From: Syntrophobacteraceae bacterium | GTDB taxonomy: Bacteria; Desulfobacterota; Syntrophobacteria; Syntrophobacterales; Syntrophobacteraceae | NCBI GenBank assembly: GCA_025454175.1 | Contig: JALOOX010000006.1 | Location: 1-64,000 of the forward strand | Direction of reading: 5' to 3' | DNA: 64,000 nt | Shown: positions 28,742 to 39,049 of the stretch, piece by piece | Numbering within the stretch: the stretch's first letter is position 1 | How the letters are laid out: every line of letters starts with the position of its first letter | Position numbers and translations under genes: made by a program | Notes under the pieces: generated by a model | Seen by the model: only the letters and a program-made list of their open reading frames with translations | Told to the model about the DNA's origin: nothing | Databases searched by the model: none

Positions 28742-31700
28742 ATGAAGCTGACGCGAAGGGATTTCATGAAAGTCTCGGGCGCGGCCACCGCGGGGTTGGC
28801 GCTGAGCGGGCTCGGGTTCGATCTCAAGCCCGTTCAGGCTTACAGCTGGGAGCTGCGCACCAAGGACGCCAAGGCGACGCCGACCATCTGCTGCTACTGT
28901 TCCGTGGGATGTGGCATCATCTGCCATACGGACAAGAAGACCGGCAGGGTGATCTACACCGAGGGCGATGCGGACCATCCCATCAACGGCGGGGCGCTGT
29001 GCGCGAAGGGAGCGTCTTCCTACCAGATCGCTCAGAATGACAAGCGCATCACCAAGGTCCTTTACCGGGCTCCCAACAGCGACAAATGGGAAGTCAAGAA
29101 ATGGGACTGGGCCTTGAAGGAGATCGCCAAGCGCGTCAAGGCGAGCCGTGACAAGACCTTTGTGACCAAGAACGAGAAGGGGCAGGTGGTGAACCACTGC
29201 AAGGGCATTGCCTCGGTGGGAAGCGCCGCTCTCGACAACGAGGAGTGCTGGGCATACCAGGCCATGCTGCGCGCCCTCGGACTGGTCTACATTGAACATC
29301 AGGCCCGTATCTGACACAGCGCCACTGTTGCGGCTCTGGCAGAGTCGTTCGGACGCGGCGCCATGACGAACCACTGGATCGATTTCGCCAACAGTGACTG
29401 CATCCTGATCATGGGAAGCAACCCCGCCGAGAACCATCCCATTTCGTTCCGGTGGATCATGAAGGCCAAGGAGAGGGGGGCGACCATCATTCACGTGGAT
29501 CCCCGGTTCACTCGCACCTCCACCAAGGCGGACATCTATGTGCCGTTGAGGTCGGGAACGGACATCGCCTTCCTGGGAGGGATGATCAAGTTCATCCTCG
29601 AGAAGGACCTCTATTTCAAGGAATACGTGGTCAACTACTCCAACGCCGCCTATATCGTGGGGGAGAAGTTCGCGTTCAAGGACGGTCTGTTCTCGGGCTA
29701 CAACGCTGAGAAGCGCGCCTACGACGCGTCCAATTGGGCTTTCGTGATGGACGAGAACGGCCTGCCCAAGATGGATCTCACCCTTCAGGACCCCCGATGC
29801 GTCTTCCAGCTGCTGAAGGCTCACTACGCACGCTACGACCTGGATACCGTTTCCACCATAACGGGTACCCCGAAGGAAGGGCTGCTGAAGGTTTACGAGA
29901 CTTATTCGGCCACGGGCGTTCCCGACAAGGCCGGCACGAACCTCTATGCCATGGGCTGGACCCAGCACACCGTGGGTGTTCAGAACATCCGGGCCATGTC
30001 CATCCTTCAGATGCTCCTGGGCAACATGGGCATCGCCGGAGGCGGCATCAACGCCATGCGCGGGGAGTCCAACGTTCAGGGCTCCACGGACCAGGGGCTC
30101 CTCTTCCACATCCTGCCCGGGTATCTGCCGACTCCGTCGGCCTCCCTGGCAACCCTGGCCGACTACAACAAGAGGTTCACGCCCGTCACCAAGGATCCGC
30201 TGAGCGCCAACTGGTGGCAAAACCGGCCCAAGTACGTCGCGAGCTTTCTCAAGTCCATGTACGGGGATGCCGCCAAGCCCGAGAACGAGTTCGGATACGG
30301 TTGGCTGCCCAAGCTCGAGGACGGAAAGACGTACTCCTGGCTGGACCTGTTCGATGTCATGTACAAGAAGCAATTCACGGGGTTCTTCTCCTGGGGACAG
30401 AACCCGGCCTGCAGCGGCGCCAACACCAACAAGACGCGGGCGGCCCTCGCCAACCTCGACTGGATGGTGGTGGTGAACCTTTTCGACAACGAGACCGCCT
30501 CTTTCTGGAAGGGTCCGGGAATGGACCCCAAGAAGGTCAAGACCGAGGTTTTCTTCCTGCCCTGTGCCGCCTTCATGGAGAAGGAAGGGTCCGTGTCCAA
30601 CAGCGGGCGCTGGGTCCAGTGGCGGTACAAGGCCCAGGAGCCGCCGGGGGACGCCCTTCCCGACGGGGACATCATCGCGGAGCTGTTCCTGGAGATCCGC
30701 AAGCTTTATCAGAAGCCCGACAAGGGCTCGGCCTTCCCGGATCCCATCTTGAACCTCAAGTGGGACTACATGGCCAACAACAAGTTCGATCCGCACCTGG
30801 TCGCCAAGGCCATCAACGGCTTTTTCACCCGGGATGTGACCATCCAGGACAAGCAGTACAAGAAGGGCGACCCGGTGCCCGCCTTCGCCATGCTCAAGGA
30901 TGACGGCTCCACCTCGTGCGGCAACTGGATTTACTGCCAGAGCTACAACGCGGACGGAAACAACATGGCCCGGAGGGACAACAAGGACGAGAGCGGCATC
31001 GGGCTGTACTCGAAGTGGTCCTGGGCCTGGCCCGTCAACCGCAGGATCATCTACAACCGGGCTTCCTGCGACCTCAGCGGGAAACCGTGGAATCCGAAGC
31101 AGCCGGTCGTCGAGTTCGTCGGAGAAATTCAGGATGGCAAGTGGACCACGCAGAAATGGAAGGGAGATGTCCCCGACGGCCCATGGTATCCGCTGAGGAA
31201 CCCGGACGGCTCGCCGAGGGAGGACGGGAAGCTCCCCTTCATCATGAAGCCGGACGGCCGTGCGGCCATCTTCGGACCCGGCATGAAGGACGGTCCGTTC
31301 CCCGAGCATTACGAGCCCATGGAATGCCCCGTGGAAAAGAACATGTTGAGCCCGCAGTTCACCAACCCCGTTGCTGCCATCTATGCGACGGAAAAGGACG
31401 CCATCAAGACGTGCGATCCGCGGTTCCCCTTCGTCGGGACGACCTACCGTGTCACCGAGCACTGGCAGACCGGTGTGCTCACGCGATGGCTCCCGTGGCT
31501 CATCGAGACGGAGCCCCAGATGTTCGTCGAGATGAGCGAGGAGCTGGCTCAACTGAAGCAGATCAAGAACGGCGAGATGGTGACCGTGGAATCGCCGCGC
31601 GGCAAGCTGGAAGCGGTGGCCATTGTGACCAAGCGGTTCTTTCCCTTGACGGTGCATGGTCAAGAAGTTCACTCGGTCGGGTTGCCATGGCACTATGGCT

Positions 31701-31822
31701 GGGTGTGGCCCAAGGGTGGAGGAGACAGCGCCAACCTCCTCACCCCGGCAGCCGGTGACCCCAACACCCTGATTCCGGAAACCAAAGCCTTTATGGTGAA
31801 CGTTCGCAAGAAGGAGGCATAA
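28742..31822 (+). CDS. fdhA: Selenocysteine-containing formate dehydrogenase catalytic subunit, Tat-exported (UGA at 29312-29314 read as Sec)
   Basis: Tat motif TRRDFMKVSG; CCYCSVGCGIIC cluster; ...HQARI(UGA)HSATVAALAESFGRGAMTNHW continues in frame into the ORF at 29363; matches the FdhA Sec context. Confidence 0.95.
29332..29346 (+). promoter_or_regulatory. Candidate bacterial SECIS apical stem-loop
   Basis: GGCTCT-GGC-AGAGTC, 6-bp stem (one G.U), starting 17 nt after the UGA. Confidence 0.55.
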
Positions 31823-31825
31823 GCC

Positions 31826-32557
31826 ATGGCCGGAAAAACCTTTTTCGTCGACACCACGCTGTGCACGGCGTGCCGTGGCTGCCAGGTGGCTTGCAAGAAC
31901 TGGAATCGCAACGGAACCGTGCCCACCAAGAATACGGGATCCCACCAGAACCCTCCGGACCTGGATGGAACCACCTTCAAGCTGGTGCGCTTCAGCGAAG
32001 TGGAAACGGACGGCAAACTGGCCTGGTACTTCTTCGCGGATCAGTGCCGCCACTGCCTGATCCCTCCCTGCAAGGACGCGATGGAGGGGCACCTGCCCGA
32101 TGGCTGCATCCAGGACGAAGCCACCGGAGCCGTCGTCTACACGGACAAGAGCAAGGAAGTGCCGTTCGAGGAAGTGCGGGAGTCCTGCCCGTACGACATC
32201 CCGCGCAAGGTGGCCGACGGGCGCATCGTCAAGTGCACCATGTGCATCGACCGCATCAGCAACGGCCTCAAGCCCGCCTGTGTCCACGTCTGTCCGACGG
32301 GGGCCATGAACTTCGGCGACCGGGAGGAGATGCTCAAATTGGCCGGTGAGCACCTGGACAAGGTGAAGGCCAAGTATCCCAAGGCCCAGCTGATCGACGC
32401 CAACGAGGTCCGGGTCGTCTACCTGGTGGTGGACGATCCGCGCAAGTACCACAAGAACGCCATTGCCAGCGCTCATCCGGGCATGACCCGACAGCTGGCC
32501 CTGCGAAGCCTCTTGAAGCCGGCCAAGGCTTTCTTCAAGGGGGTTGTACAGGTCTGA
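31826..32557 (+). CDS. fdhB: Formate dehydrogenase iron-sulfur (beta) subunit
   Basis: CTACRGCQVACKNWN, CRHCLIPPCKDAM, CTMCIDRISNGLKPACVHVCPTGAM; 4 nt after fdhA. Confidence 0.93.
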   Translation: MAGKTFFVDTTLCTACRGCQVACKNWNRNGTVPTKNTGSHQNPPDLDGTTFKLVRFSEVETDGKLAWYFFADQCRHCLIPPCKDAMEGHLPDGCIQDEATGAVVYTDKSKEVPFEEVRESCPYDIPRKVADGRIVKCTMCIDRISNGLKPACVHVCPTGAMNFGDREEMLKLAGEHLDKVKAKYPKAQLIDANEVRVVYLVVDDPRKYHKNAIASAHPGMTRQLALRSLLKPAKAFFKGVVQV

Positions 32558-32671
32558 GGAATGTGCTCCGGGATCCGGGCCGGTGATCGATGGTCGTGGG
32601 GCTCCATGAGGCTTCCCGCCCATTCGATCTGAAGCGGATCCCGAGCCCATTGCGAGGACGGGAATGCATCC

Positions 32672-32699
32672 GGGGAAGTCTTCCATGGAAGGCTTCCCC
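32672..32699 (+). terminator. Strong hairpin GGGGAAGTCTTC-CATG-GAAGGCTTCCCC between fdhB and fdhE
   Basis: 12-bp stem (one G.U wobble), tetraloop, followed by TTTCC. Confidence 0.6.
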
Positions 32700-32729
32700 T
32701 TTCCATTACATCGATCGACTCTTCGGAGC

Positions 32730-33671
32730 ATGAGGATGCCCCCATTGGTGACGCCATCGATTCAAAGCAAGGATCGCATTCAACAAGCCGTAGCACTGGC
32801 CAGGGATGACAAGCCCTCCTATGCGCAGCTGTACCCGTTCCTGGAAGGCCTTTTCATGCTCCAGGCGGCCGTGAGGGAAACCATGAGCCCGGCTCTGCCG
32901 GTCCTCGACCCGGTGAGGCTTCGCACGCAGCGCGAGGCGGGATTTCCCATGATCCGGCGCTGGGAGTTTCCCCTGGACCTGGACGGGGCGGAGGTCATTC
33001 TCAAGGAAGTGGAGGCGTATCTTCCGGCGGACAACACTCTTCTGAGGGCGGCCCATGGGGAGCTTTCCGAGGTGGTTTTCAGGAGCCGGGACCAGAGGGA
33101 GGAGCTCTGGCGCAGCTTCCTGCACCATGACTGGGAGCCCTGGGAAGAATGGTTCGGAGCGGAGGACGTGGACCTGGCCTCCCTGATCTTCCTGGCCCGC
33201 GGCTGTCTCAGGCCCTCCCTCGAAAAGACGGCGGATGAGCTCCTCAAGAAGCTTCCAGTCACTGACGACTGGGGCAGGGGCTACTGTCCCGTCTGCGGGT
33301 CCCTCCCTTCGCTCCTCGTCATGGAAGGCGAGGGAGCGCGACGCTGCTGCTGCTCCTGGTGCGGCGCGCTCTGGCCGGTTCCGAGGTTCCTGTGTCCCGA
33401 ATGCGACAACCGGGATCACGCTTCGCTGGGGTACCTGGTCGTGGAGGCCGAGCCCCACTATCATGTTCAGTATTGCGAGCTCTGCAGGGCATACTTCAAG
33501 CAGATCGATGCGCGGGAAAGGCTTTACCCGCCTCTCCTGCCCCTGGAGGAGCTGACCACGCTGCACCTGGATTTGCTGGCCCAGGGGGCCGGGTGGAGGC
33601 AGCCCCCTTCCCCCTCTCCCGTCGTGTATGGGCGGGACTCCCGGCGCGTTGATGCGGAAAAGCCAGTTTAG
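32730..33671 (+). CDS. fdhE: Formate dehydrogenase accessory protein FdhE
   Basis: Four CxxC zinc-type motifs: YCPVCGSLPSLLVM, CCCSWCGALWP, FLCPECDN, YCELCRAYFK; follows fdhAB. Confidence 0.85.
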   Translation: MRMPPLVTPSIQSKDRIQQAVALARDDKPSYAQLYPFLEGLFMLQAAVRETMSPALPVLDPVRLRTQREAGFPMIRRWEFPLDLDGAEVILKEVEAYLPADNTLLRAAHGELSEVVFRSRDQREELWRSFLHHDWEPWEEWFGAEDVDLASLIFLARGCLRPSLEKTADELLKKLPVTDDWGRGYCPVCGSLPSLLVMEGEGARRCCCSWCGALWPVPRFLCPECDNRDHASLGYLVVEAEPHYHVQYCELCRAYFKQIDARERLYPPLLPLEELTTLHLDLLAQGAGWRQPPSPSPVVYGRDSRRVDAEKPV

Positions 33672-33701
33672 GATTGTTGGAAAAGCCGGCTTTGAGGTAT
33701 A

Positions 33702-35648
33702 GTGGCTCAATCCATTTCAGGTTCGAGTCAGGGGATAGAGAGCCGGATGTTCTTCGGTCAGGGTTGGGAAGCTTACTACAGGGAAAGGTTGACCGCGGCC
33801 GACCTGGTCCTGCGTCGCGTCGTGGAAAACGGCCATCGCATCTACATTGGATCGGGCTGTTCCGAGCCTCAGCATTTGACGCATGCGCTGGCCCATTCCA
33901 TTCCCAGGTACCGGGATCTGGAGCTCGTGCAGAATTTTTCCTATGGTAAACTGCCCGAGAACTGGACCAGGCTTGCCGATCACTGCCGCTTCAAGACCTT
34001 CTTCGTGGGACCGCGATCCAGAAAGGCAGTCAATGAAGGTCTGGCTGACTACATTCCGGCCTACTATTCCTCCATTCCCAGGCTTTTCAGGGAGGAGGCT
34101 TCGTGCGCCCTGGACCTCTGCCTGATCCAGGTCTCGCCTCCCGATGAGCACGGGTTCTGCTCCCTTGGCATCGGAGTGGACATCAACAAGGCGGCCGCCG
34201 ATGCTTCCCATACGGTGGTGGCGCAGGTGAACCCGCGCATGCCCCGCACCTTGGGCGACAGTTTTCTGCACGTGACGGACATCGACCATTTCGTGGCATT
34301 TGAAGAGCCGCTTCTGGAGGTGGCGTTCAAGGAGCACAGCGCCGTCGCCGAGCGGATCGCCAAATACGTCTCCTCGCTCATCGAGGATGGGGCCACCCTC
34401 CAGGTGGGACTGGGACGCACGGCCAATGCCGTCCTGAGATACCTGGACTTCAGGGAGGACCTGGGGCTCCACACCGGCTTGATCACCGACGCTCATCTCC
34501 ATCTCGTCAAAAGGGGGATGATCACGGGGCGCCGGAAGACGGTGAACAATGGCAAGATCATTGCCAGCCTGGCCATGGGCAGCCGGGAGCTCTACGATTT
34601 CATCCACGACAATCCGGAGGTGGAGTTTCATCCCACGGAGTATGTCAATGACAGGCGCCTCATCAGCCGGCACGAGGGGATGATCGCCATCAACTCCGCC
34701 CTCGAGATCGACCTGACCGGTCAGGTCTGTGCGGACTCCGTGGGCCACCGGGTGCACAGTGGAATCGGCGGCTACGTGGATTTCATGCATGGGGCGTCGC
34801 GGGCTCCCCGGGGCAAGACCATCATCGTGCTGCCCTCCACCAGCCTGGACGGCCGGCGTTCCCACATCGTCACTCACCTCGCCGACGGCGCGGGCGTGGT
34901 GACTTCGCGGAGCACGGTCCGTTACGTGGTGACCGAGTTCGGCATCGCGCAGCTCCACGGCAAGACCGTTCGGGAGCGCGCGCTGGCGCTCATCAACATC
35001 GCTCACCCCAAGTTTCGGGAGCGTCTGCTCGCCGAGGCCAAGACCCTGCGCTTCGTGTACCAGGACCAAATCCTTCCGCCGATTTTCGAGCCTCTTTATC
35101 CGGGGCAGTGGGAGGCTTACCAGCTTTTTCCCGGAGAGGAGAAGGTCTTTTTCCGCCCCATCAAGCCCACGGACGAGCGGGCGGTTCAGGAGTTCTTTTA
35201 CTCCATGCCCGACCAGGACATTTATTATCGTTTTCTTTCAGCCATGAGGGCCTTCCCGCACCGGAACACCCAGGCCATGTGCAACATCGACTATGAGCAC
35301 GAGATGGCCATCGTGGGTGTGACGGGAGAGGTGGGCAATGAAACCGTGGTGGCGCTGGGAAGGTACATCCTGGACCAGAAGAGCAACATGGCGGAAGTCG
35401 ATTTTGCCGTGCGCGGCAATTACCAGCGGCGGGGCATTGCCTCGTTTCTGCTGCACTACCTTTGTCAAATCGCGAGGAGCAAGGGGATCAGCGGTCTCAC
35501 GGCGTACGTGCTCGCCGCGAACCGGGGCATGCTGGCGGTATTTCACAGGGTGGGTTATGTCATCCACAGCCACCTGGAAGAAGGTGTATACGAGATTTCA
35601 TTCCGATTCGACGAACCGGCACAGGTGTGCCTGACGGATAGCTCATGA
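33702..35648 (+). CDS. Acetyl-CoA hydrolase/CoA-transferase fused to C-terminal GNAT acetyltransferase
   Basis: IYIGSGCSEPQHLTHAL, GIGGYVDFMHGA, YVVTEFGIAQLHGKTVRERA; C-terminal FFRPIKPTDE...NYQRRGIASFLLHYLCQIARSKGISGLTAYVLAANRGMLAVFHRVGY. Confidence 0.92.
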   Translation: MAQSISGSSQGIESRMFFGQGWEAYYRERLTAADLVLRRVVENGHRIYIGSGCSEPQHLTHALAHSIPRYRDLELVQNFSYGKLPENWTRLADHCRFKTFFVGPRSRKAVNEGLADYIPAYYSSIPRLFREEASCALDLCLIQVSPPDEHGFCSLGIGVDINKAAADASHTVVAQVNPRMPRTLGDSFLHVTDIDHFVAFEEPLLEVAFKEHSAVAERIAKYVSSLIEDGATLQVGLGRTANAVLRYLDFREDLGLHTGLITDAHLHLVKRGMITGRRKTVNNGKIIASLAMGSRELYDFIHDNPEVEFHPTEYVNDRRLISRHEGMIAINSALEIDLTGQVCADSVGHRVHSGIGGYVDFMHGASRAPRGKTIIVLPSTSLDGRRSHIVTHLADGAGVVTSRSTVRYVVTEFGIAQLHGKTVRERALALINIAHPKFRERLLAEAKTLRFVYQDQILPPIFEPLYPGQWEAYQLFPGEEKVFFRPIKPTDERAVQEFFYSMPDQDIYYRFLSAMRAFPHRNTQAMCNIDYEHEMAIVGVTGEVGNETVVALGRYILDQKSNMAEVDFAVRGNYQRRGIASFLLHYLCQIARSKGISGLTAYVLAANRGMLAVFHRVGYVIHSHLEEGVYEISFRFDEPAQVCLTDSS

Positions 35649-36256
35649 ATGATGCATGGCGCGAGCCCATCGACCCGATTCGGCTGGCATTCGACATTGA
35701 CGGGGTGGTGGCCGACACCATGGCCGTCTTCGTGAGACTGGCCCGCGAACGTTACGGCCTGACTCACCTCACCAAGGACGATCTCCGCTGTTACGAGCTT
35801 CACGAGTGCCTGGATGTGGACCGGGAGGTTCTCAACGACTTGATCTGTCTCACCCTGGACGATGAGCACACGCTTCAGGTGCCGGCCATGGAGGGTGCGA
35901 CGGAGGTCCTGACTCGGCTGGCGCGGCACGGGCCCTTGAGGTTTGTGACGGCCCGCATCTGGCCCGAGTCCATCACCCGTTGGCTGCACCTTACGCTTCA
36001 CGAGGTTCCCGGGGACCGGATTCAGGTCATCGCCACGGGAGCGCCCGAGGCCAAGCGCCAGGTATTGCATGACCTTGGTATTCAGTTCTTCCTGGAGGAC
36101 CGGCTGGAGACCTGCCGGCACCTGGCTCTCAACGGCATCCAGCCCTTTCTGTACGATCAGCCATGGAACCGGCTTCCGGAGGGAGATGAGTTCCCGAGGA
36201 TCGTCAGCTGGGATCAGTTCGGGGAATGGGTTTTCCCCGGGAACGGTGGTGAGTGA
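35645..36256 (+). CDS. HAD-like 5'(3')-deoxyribonucleotidase-family protein
   Basis: LAFDIDGVVADTMAVFVRLARERYG, LRFVTARIWPESITRWL. Confidence 0.7.
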   Translation: MNDAWREPIDPIRLAFDIDGVVADTMAVFVRLARERYGLTHLTKDDLRCYELHECLDVDREVLNDLICLTLDDEHTLQVPAMEGATEVLTRLARHGPLRFVTARIWPESITRWLHLTLHEVPGDRIQVIATGAPEAKRQVLHDLGIQFFLEDRLETCRHLALNGIQPFLYDQPWNRLPEGDEFPRIVSWDQFGEWVFPGNGGE

Positions 36257-36265
36257 GGGGAGCGT

Positions 36266-36934
36266 ATGGGAGCGTCCGAGGAGACACTGATCCGCATCAA
36301 GGCCAATAAAGACGGTTTTGTGCTGCTTCCCCACCCCACCGCGCCCTTTGAGGCCATCCTGAGGGAGCTGAAGGAAAGACTGGAGACCTCCGGGGATTTC
36401 TTCTCACGCTCCGAGATGACCCTGGACCTGCGGCGCCGTTCCCTCAAGACCGGCCAGGTCGCGGCGATCCACAAGCTGTTGAAGGAATCCGGGCGGGTCA
36501 AGGTGGTGGAGGTTCAGCTGGCGGATGATTTGATTCTTTGCGTGGACAAACCGCCCGAGCGCACCCAGCCTCCCGCGCCGCCCAAAGCGGAGCGCCGGGA
36601 GGTCAGCATCGATGCGCCCGTGATCATTCGAAGCACCTGCCGCTCGGGAATGCGCATCGAATCTCCCAGTGACTGCGTTATCCTGGGAGACGTGAACCCG
36701 GGGGCTGAAGTCCTGGCGGTGGGTGACATCATCGTTTTCGGCAGTCTTCGAGGCATTGCCCACGCGGGTGCGCTGGGCGATCGGTCGGCCAGAATATGGG
36801 CATTCAGCATCGAGCCCAGTCAGATCCGCATTGCCGACCTGGTGGCCATTCCACCGAAAGGAGACAAATCGACGTCCAAACGATACGAGATTGCCGAGGT
36901 TCAGGGGGACTTGATCGAGCTCATCACCCTGTGA
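36266..36934 (+). CDS. minC: Septum site-determining protein MinC
   Basis: RSGMRIESPSDCVILGDVNPGAEVLAVGDIIVFGSLRGIAHAGALGD. Confidence 0.95.
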   Translation: MGASEETLIRIKANKDGFVLLPHPTAPFEAILRELKERLETSGDFFSRSEMTLDLRRRSLKTGQVAAIHKLLKESGRVKVVEVQLADDLILCVDKPPERTQPPAPPKAERREVSIDAPVIIRSTCRSGMRIESPSDCVILGDVNPGAEVLAVGDIIVFGSLRGIAHAGALGDRSARIWAFSIEPSQIRIADLVAIPPKGDKSTSKRYEIAEVQGDLIELITL

Positions 36935-36945
36935 GGGGAGGGGCG

Positions 36946-36984
36946 ATGAAGTCGATGGATTTTAATGAATATCTAAGCAGTTAG
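36946..36984 (+). CDS. 12-aa micro-ORF (MKSMDFNEYLSS) between minC and minD
   Basis: ATG at 36946 preceded by GGGGAGGGGCG; TAG at 36982-36984; below the ORF-track size limit. Confidence 0.25.
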   Translation: MKSMDFNEYLSS

Positions 36985-36999
36985 CGGGGTGGAGCAGCC

Positions 37000-37791
37000 A
37001 TGGCCGGGAAGACGATGGTCGTAACATCGGGCAAGGGCGGGGTCGGCAAAACGACCACCGTGGCCAACCTGGGAACGGTGCTGGCCAAAAAGAAGTACAG
37101 CGTGGTCATGATTGACGGAGACATCGGGCTGCGCAATCTTGATGTTGTGATGGGACTGGAGAATCGCATCGTCTATAACCTGGTGGACATCATCGAGGAG
37201 CGGTGCAGGATAGCCCAGGCCATGATCCGGGATCGTAAGCTGAATAATCTCTGCATCATCCCGGCGGCCCAGACCCGGGAGAAGGATGCCGTTCAGCCCG
37301 AGCAGATGAAAACGCTTTGCGCCGAGCTGGCCGAGGAGTTCGACTACGTCATCGTGGACTGCCCGGCCGGCATCGAACGGGGATTCAAGAACGCGATCGC
37401 GGGGGCCCAGACGGCCATTGTGGTCACCACCCCCGAGGTGTCGGCCATCCGCGACGCCGACCGGGTCATCGGTTTGCTGGAGGCCAACCTCCTGAAGGAT
37501 ATCCATTTGATCATCAACCGCATGAACTACAAGATGGTCAAGAGAGGCGACATGATGTCCACGGCGGACATCGTCTCTCTTCTCTCGGTTCCGCTGCTGG
37601 GGGTTATTCCCGAAAGCGAGGAGGTGGTGATCTCGACCAACCGCGGAACGCCTCTGGTGCATGAGCGGGGGAGTCGCGCCGGCCAGGCCTTCCGGAAGAT
37701 CGCCGCCCGGCTCAACGGAGAGAGCGTCCCCTTCGACGATGATCAGGGAGATGGTTTCCTGGGCCGGATGAAGCGGTTCTTCAAGAGCTGA
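37000..37791 (+). CDS. minD: Septum site-determining ATPase MinD
   Basis: VVTSGKGGVGKTTTVANLG deviant Walker A; VIVDCPAGIERGF; C-terminal amphipathic LGRMKRFFKS. Confidence 0.97.
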   Translation: MAGKTMVVTSGKGGVGKTTTVANLGTVLAKKKYSVVMIDGDIGLRNLDVVMGLENRIVYNLVDIIEERCRIAQAMIRDRKLNNLCIIPAAQTREKDAVQPEQMKTLCAELAEEFDYVIVDCPAGIERGFKNAIAGAQTAIVVTTPEVSAIRDADRVIGLLEANLLKDIHLIINRMNYKMVKRGDMMSTADIVSLLSVPLLGVIPESEEVVISTNRGTPLVHERGSRAGQAFRKIAARLNGESVPFDDDQGDGFLGRMKRFFKS

Positions 37792-37807
37792 ACAGGAGGT
37801 TATTCTC

Positions 37808-38083
37808 ATGTTGAACGCGATTCGCCGATGGTTTGGTGAAAAACCGAGTGGAAAGCTGGCCCGTCAGAGGATGCAGGTGGTGCTCATGCATGACCGCATG
37901 GATCTGACTCCCGACATCATGGAGGCCTTGAAGAACGACATTCTGGCCGTGCTGTCCCGTTACATGGAGATCGATGACCAGAGCATCCGCGTCGAGGTGG
38001 AGCAGGGCAAGGATTTCATGGCCCTGGTTTCCAACGTTCAGGTCAAGCGGCTCTATCGCAAGCCCATGACCCAGAGCATTTAG
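37808..38083 (+). CDS. minE: Cell division topological specificity factor MinE
   Basis: SGKLARQRMQVVLMHDRMDLTPDIMEALKNDILAVLSRYMEID. Confidence 0.95.
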   Translation: MLNAIRRWFGEKPSGKLARQRMQVVLMHDRMDLTPDIMEALKNDILAVLSRYMEIDDQSIRVEVEQGKDFMALVSNVQVKRLYRKPMTQSI

Positions 38084-38095
38084 GATGGATTGCTC

Positions 38096-38335
38096 ATGGC
38101 GCTTCAGGTTTTCCTGGCCGCAACCCTGAGAAAATACCTGCCCGGCTACGATGCCGGCACCGGGCACTCCATGGAGCTCCCCGAGGGGGCCGTGGTTCGC
38201 GATGTGGCCCGAAAGCTCGACATTCCCCCGGAAGAGATCAAAATCGTCATGGTGAACGGGGTGGGCGCCAGGCTCGACACCCCCCTCGGGGGGGATGAGC
38301 GCGTGGCCCTGTTTCCTCCGGTGGGGGGCGGTTGA
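38096..38335 (+). CDS. MoaD/ThiS-family ubiquitin-like sulfur carrier
   Basis: ~79 aa ending VALFPPVGGG with C-terminal Gly-Gly. Confidence 0.88.
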   Translation: MALQVFLAATLRKYLPGYDAGTGHSMELPEGAVVRDVARKLDIPPEEIKIVMVNGVGARLDTPLGGDERVALFPPVGGG

Positions 38336-38470
38336 ACCGGGAATGCGGCATCCGGGATCGACCCCTGAGTCGGGCGAGCCTTTGGAGGTTTTTCAGGAAT
38401 TCTATCCGCGGCAGTCTTGGAGCTTCCGATCGACATGCTTAAGTTCAGCTAAGAAAGGAGGCGAATCGCC

Positions 38471-39049
38471 ATGAGTCAGCAAGCTGCGGAAAGAATCGTT
38501 TCGGACAATGTGAACGGAGTCGATGTGAATCGACTCTTTGGGACCATAGATGCGATAAAAGCTGAGCCGGGCATTGCCAGATTCAATTTCCGGATCAGCA
38601 ACAAGTGGATCGACGGAGGCCACAATCATTCGACGATCAGGGATTTTCACGGGGCATTGAAAGATCATCCCCATGCAAAGCCCTTCGAGCTGGATGCGGA
38701 TGAGCCCGAAGTGCTTCTGGGACTGGACCAGGGGCCGAACCCGGTGGAATACCTGCTCACGGGCCTTGCGGGCTGCCTCACTTCGTCGCTGGTTTATCAT
38801 GCGGCGGCGAAAGGCATCAAGCTGCGTGGGGTTGAATCGCGCCTGGAGGGAGACCTGGATCTTCGAGGATTCCTGGGGCTTTCCAGGGACGTTCCCGTTG
38901 GATACGAGGAGATTCGAGTCTATTTCAAGATCGACGCCGACATATCGGAGCAGGAGAAGCAGGAGTTGATCCAGATGGCCCAGACTTATTCCCCGGTGTT
39001 CAACACGGTTTCAAAACCCACGACCGTTAAGGTTCATCTCGAGCAGTGA
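38471..39049 (+). CDS. OsmC family protein
   Basis: GPNPVEYLLTGLAGCLTSSLVYHAAAKGIKL; LRGFLGLSRDVPVGYEEIRV. Confidence 0.88.
   Translation: MSQQAAERIVSDNVNGVDVNRLFGTIDAIKAEPGIARFNFRISNKWIDGGHNHSTIRDFHGALKDHPHAKPFELDADEPEVLLGLDQGPNPVEYLLTGLAGCLTSSLVYHAAAKGIKLRGVESRLEGDLDLRGFLGLSRDVPVGYEEIRVYFKIDADISEQEKQELIQMAQTYSPVFNTVSKPTTVKVHLEQ

Noticed and set aside
29312-29314. UGA as a nonsense mutation splitting fdhA into a pseudogene
   Set aside because: Reading continues in frame with perfect FdhA homology on both sides and the UGA occupies the known Sec position.
28289-32731. 1480-aa minus-strand ORF antisense to fdhAB
   Set aside because: It is a high-GC mirror ORF; the plus strand encodes clear FdhA/FdhB motifs and the antisense product is low-complexity with no recognisable domain.
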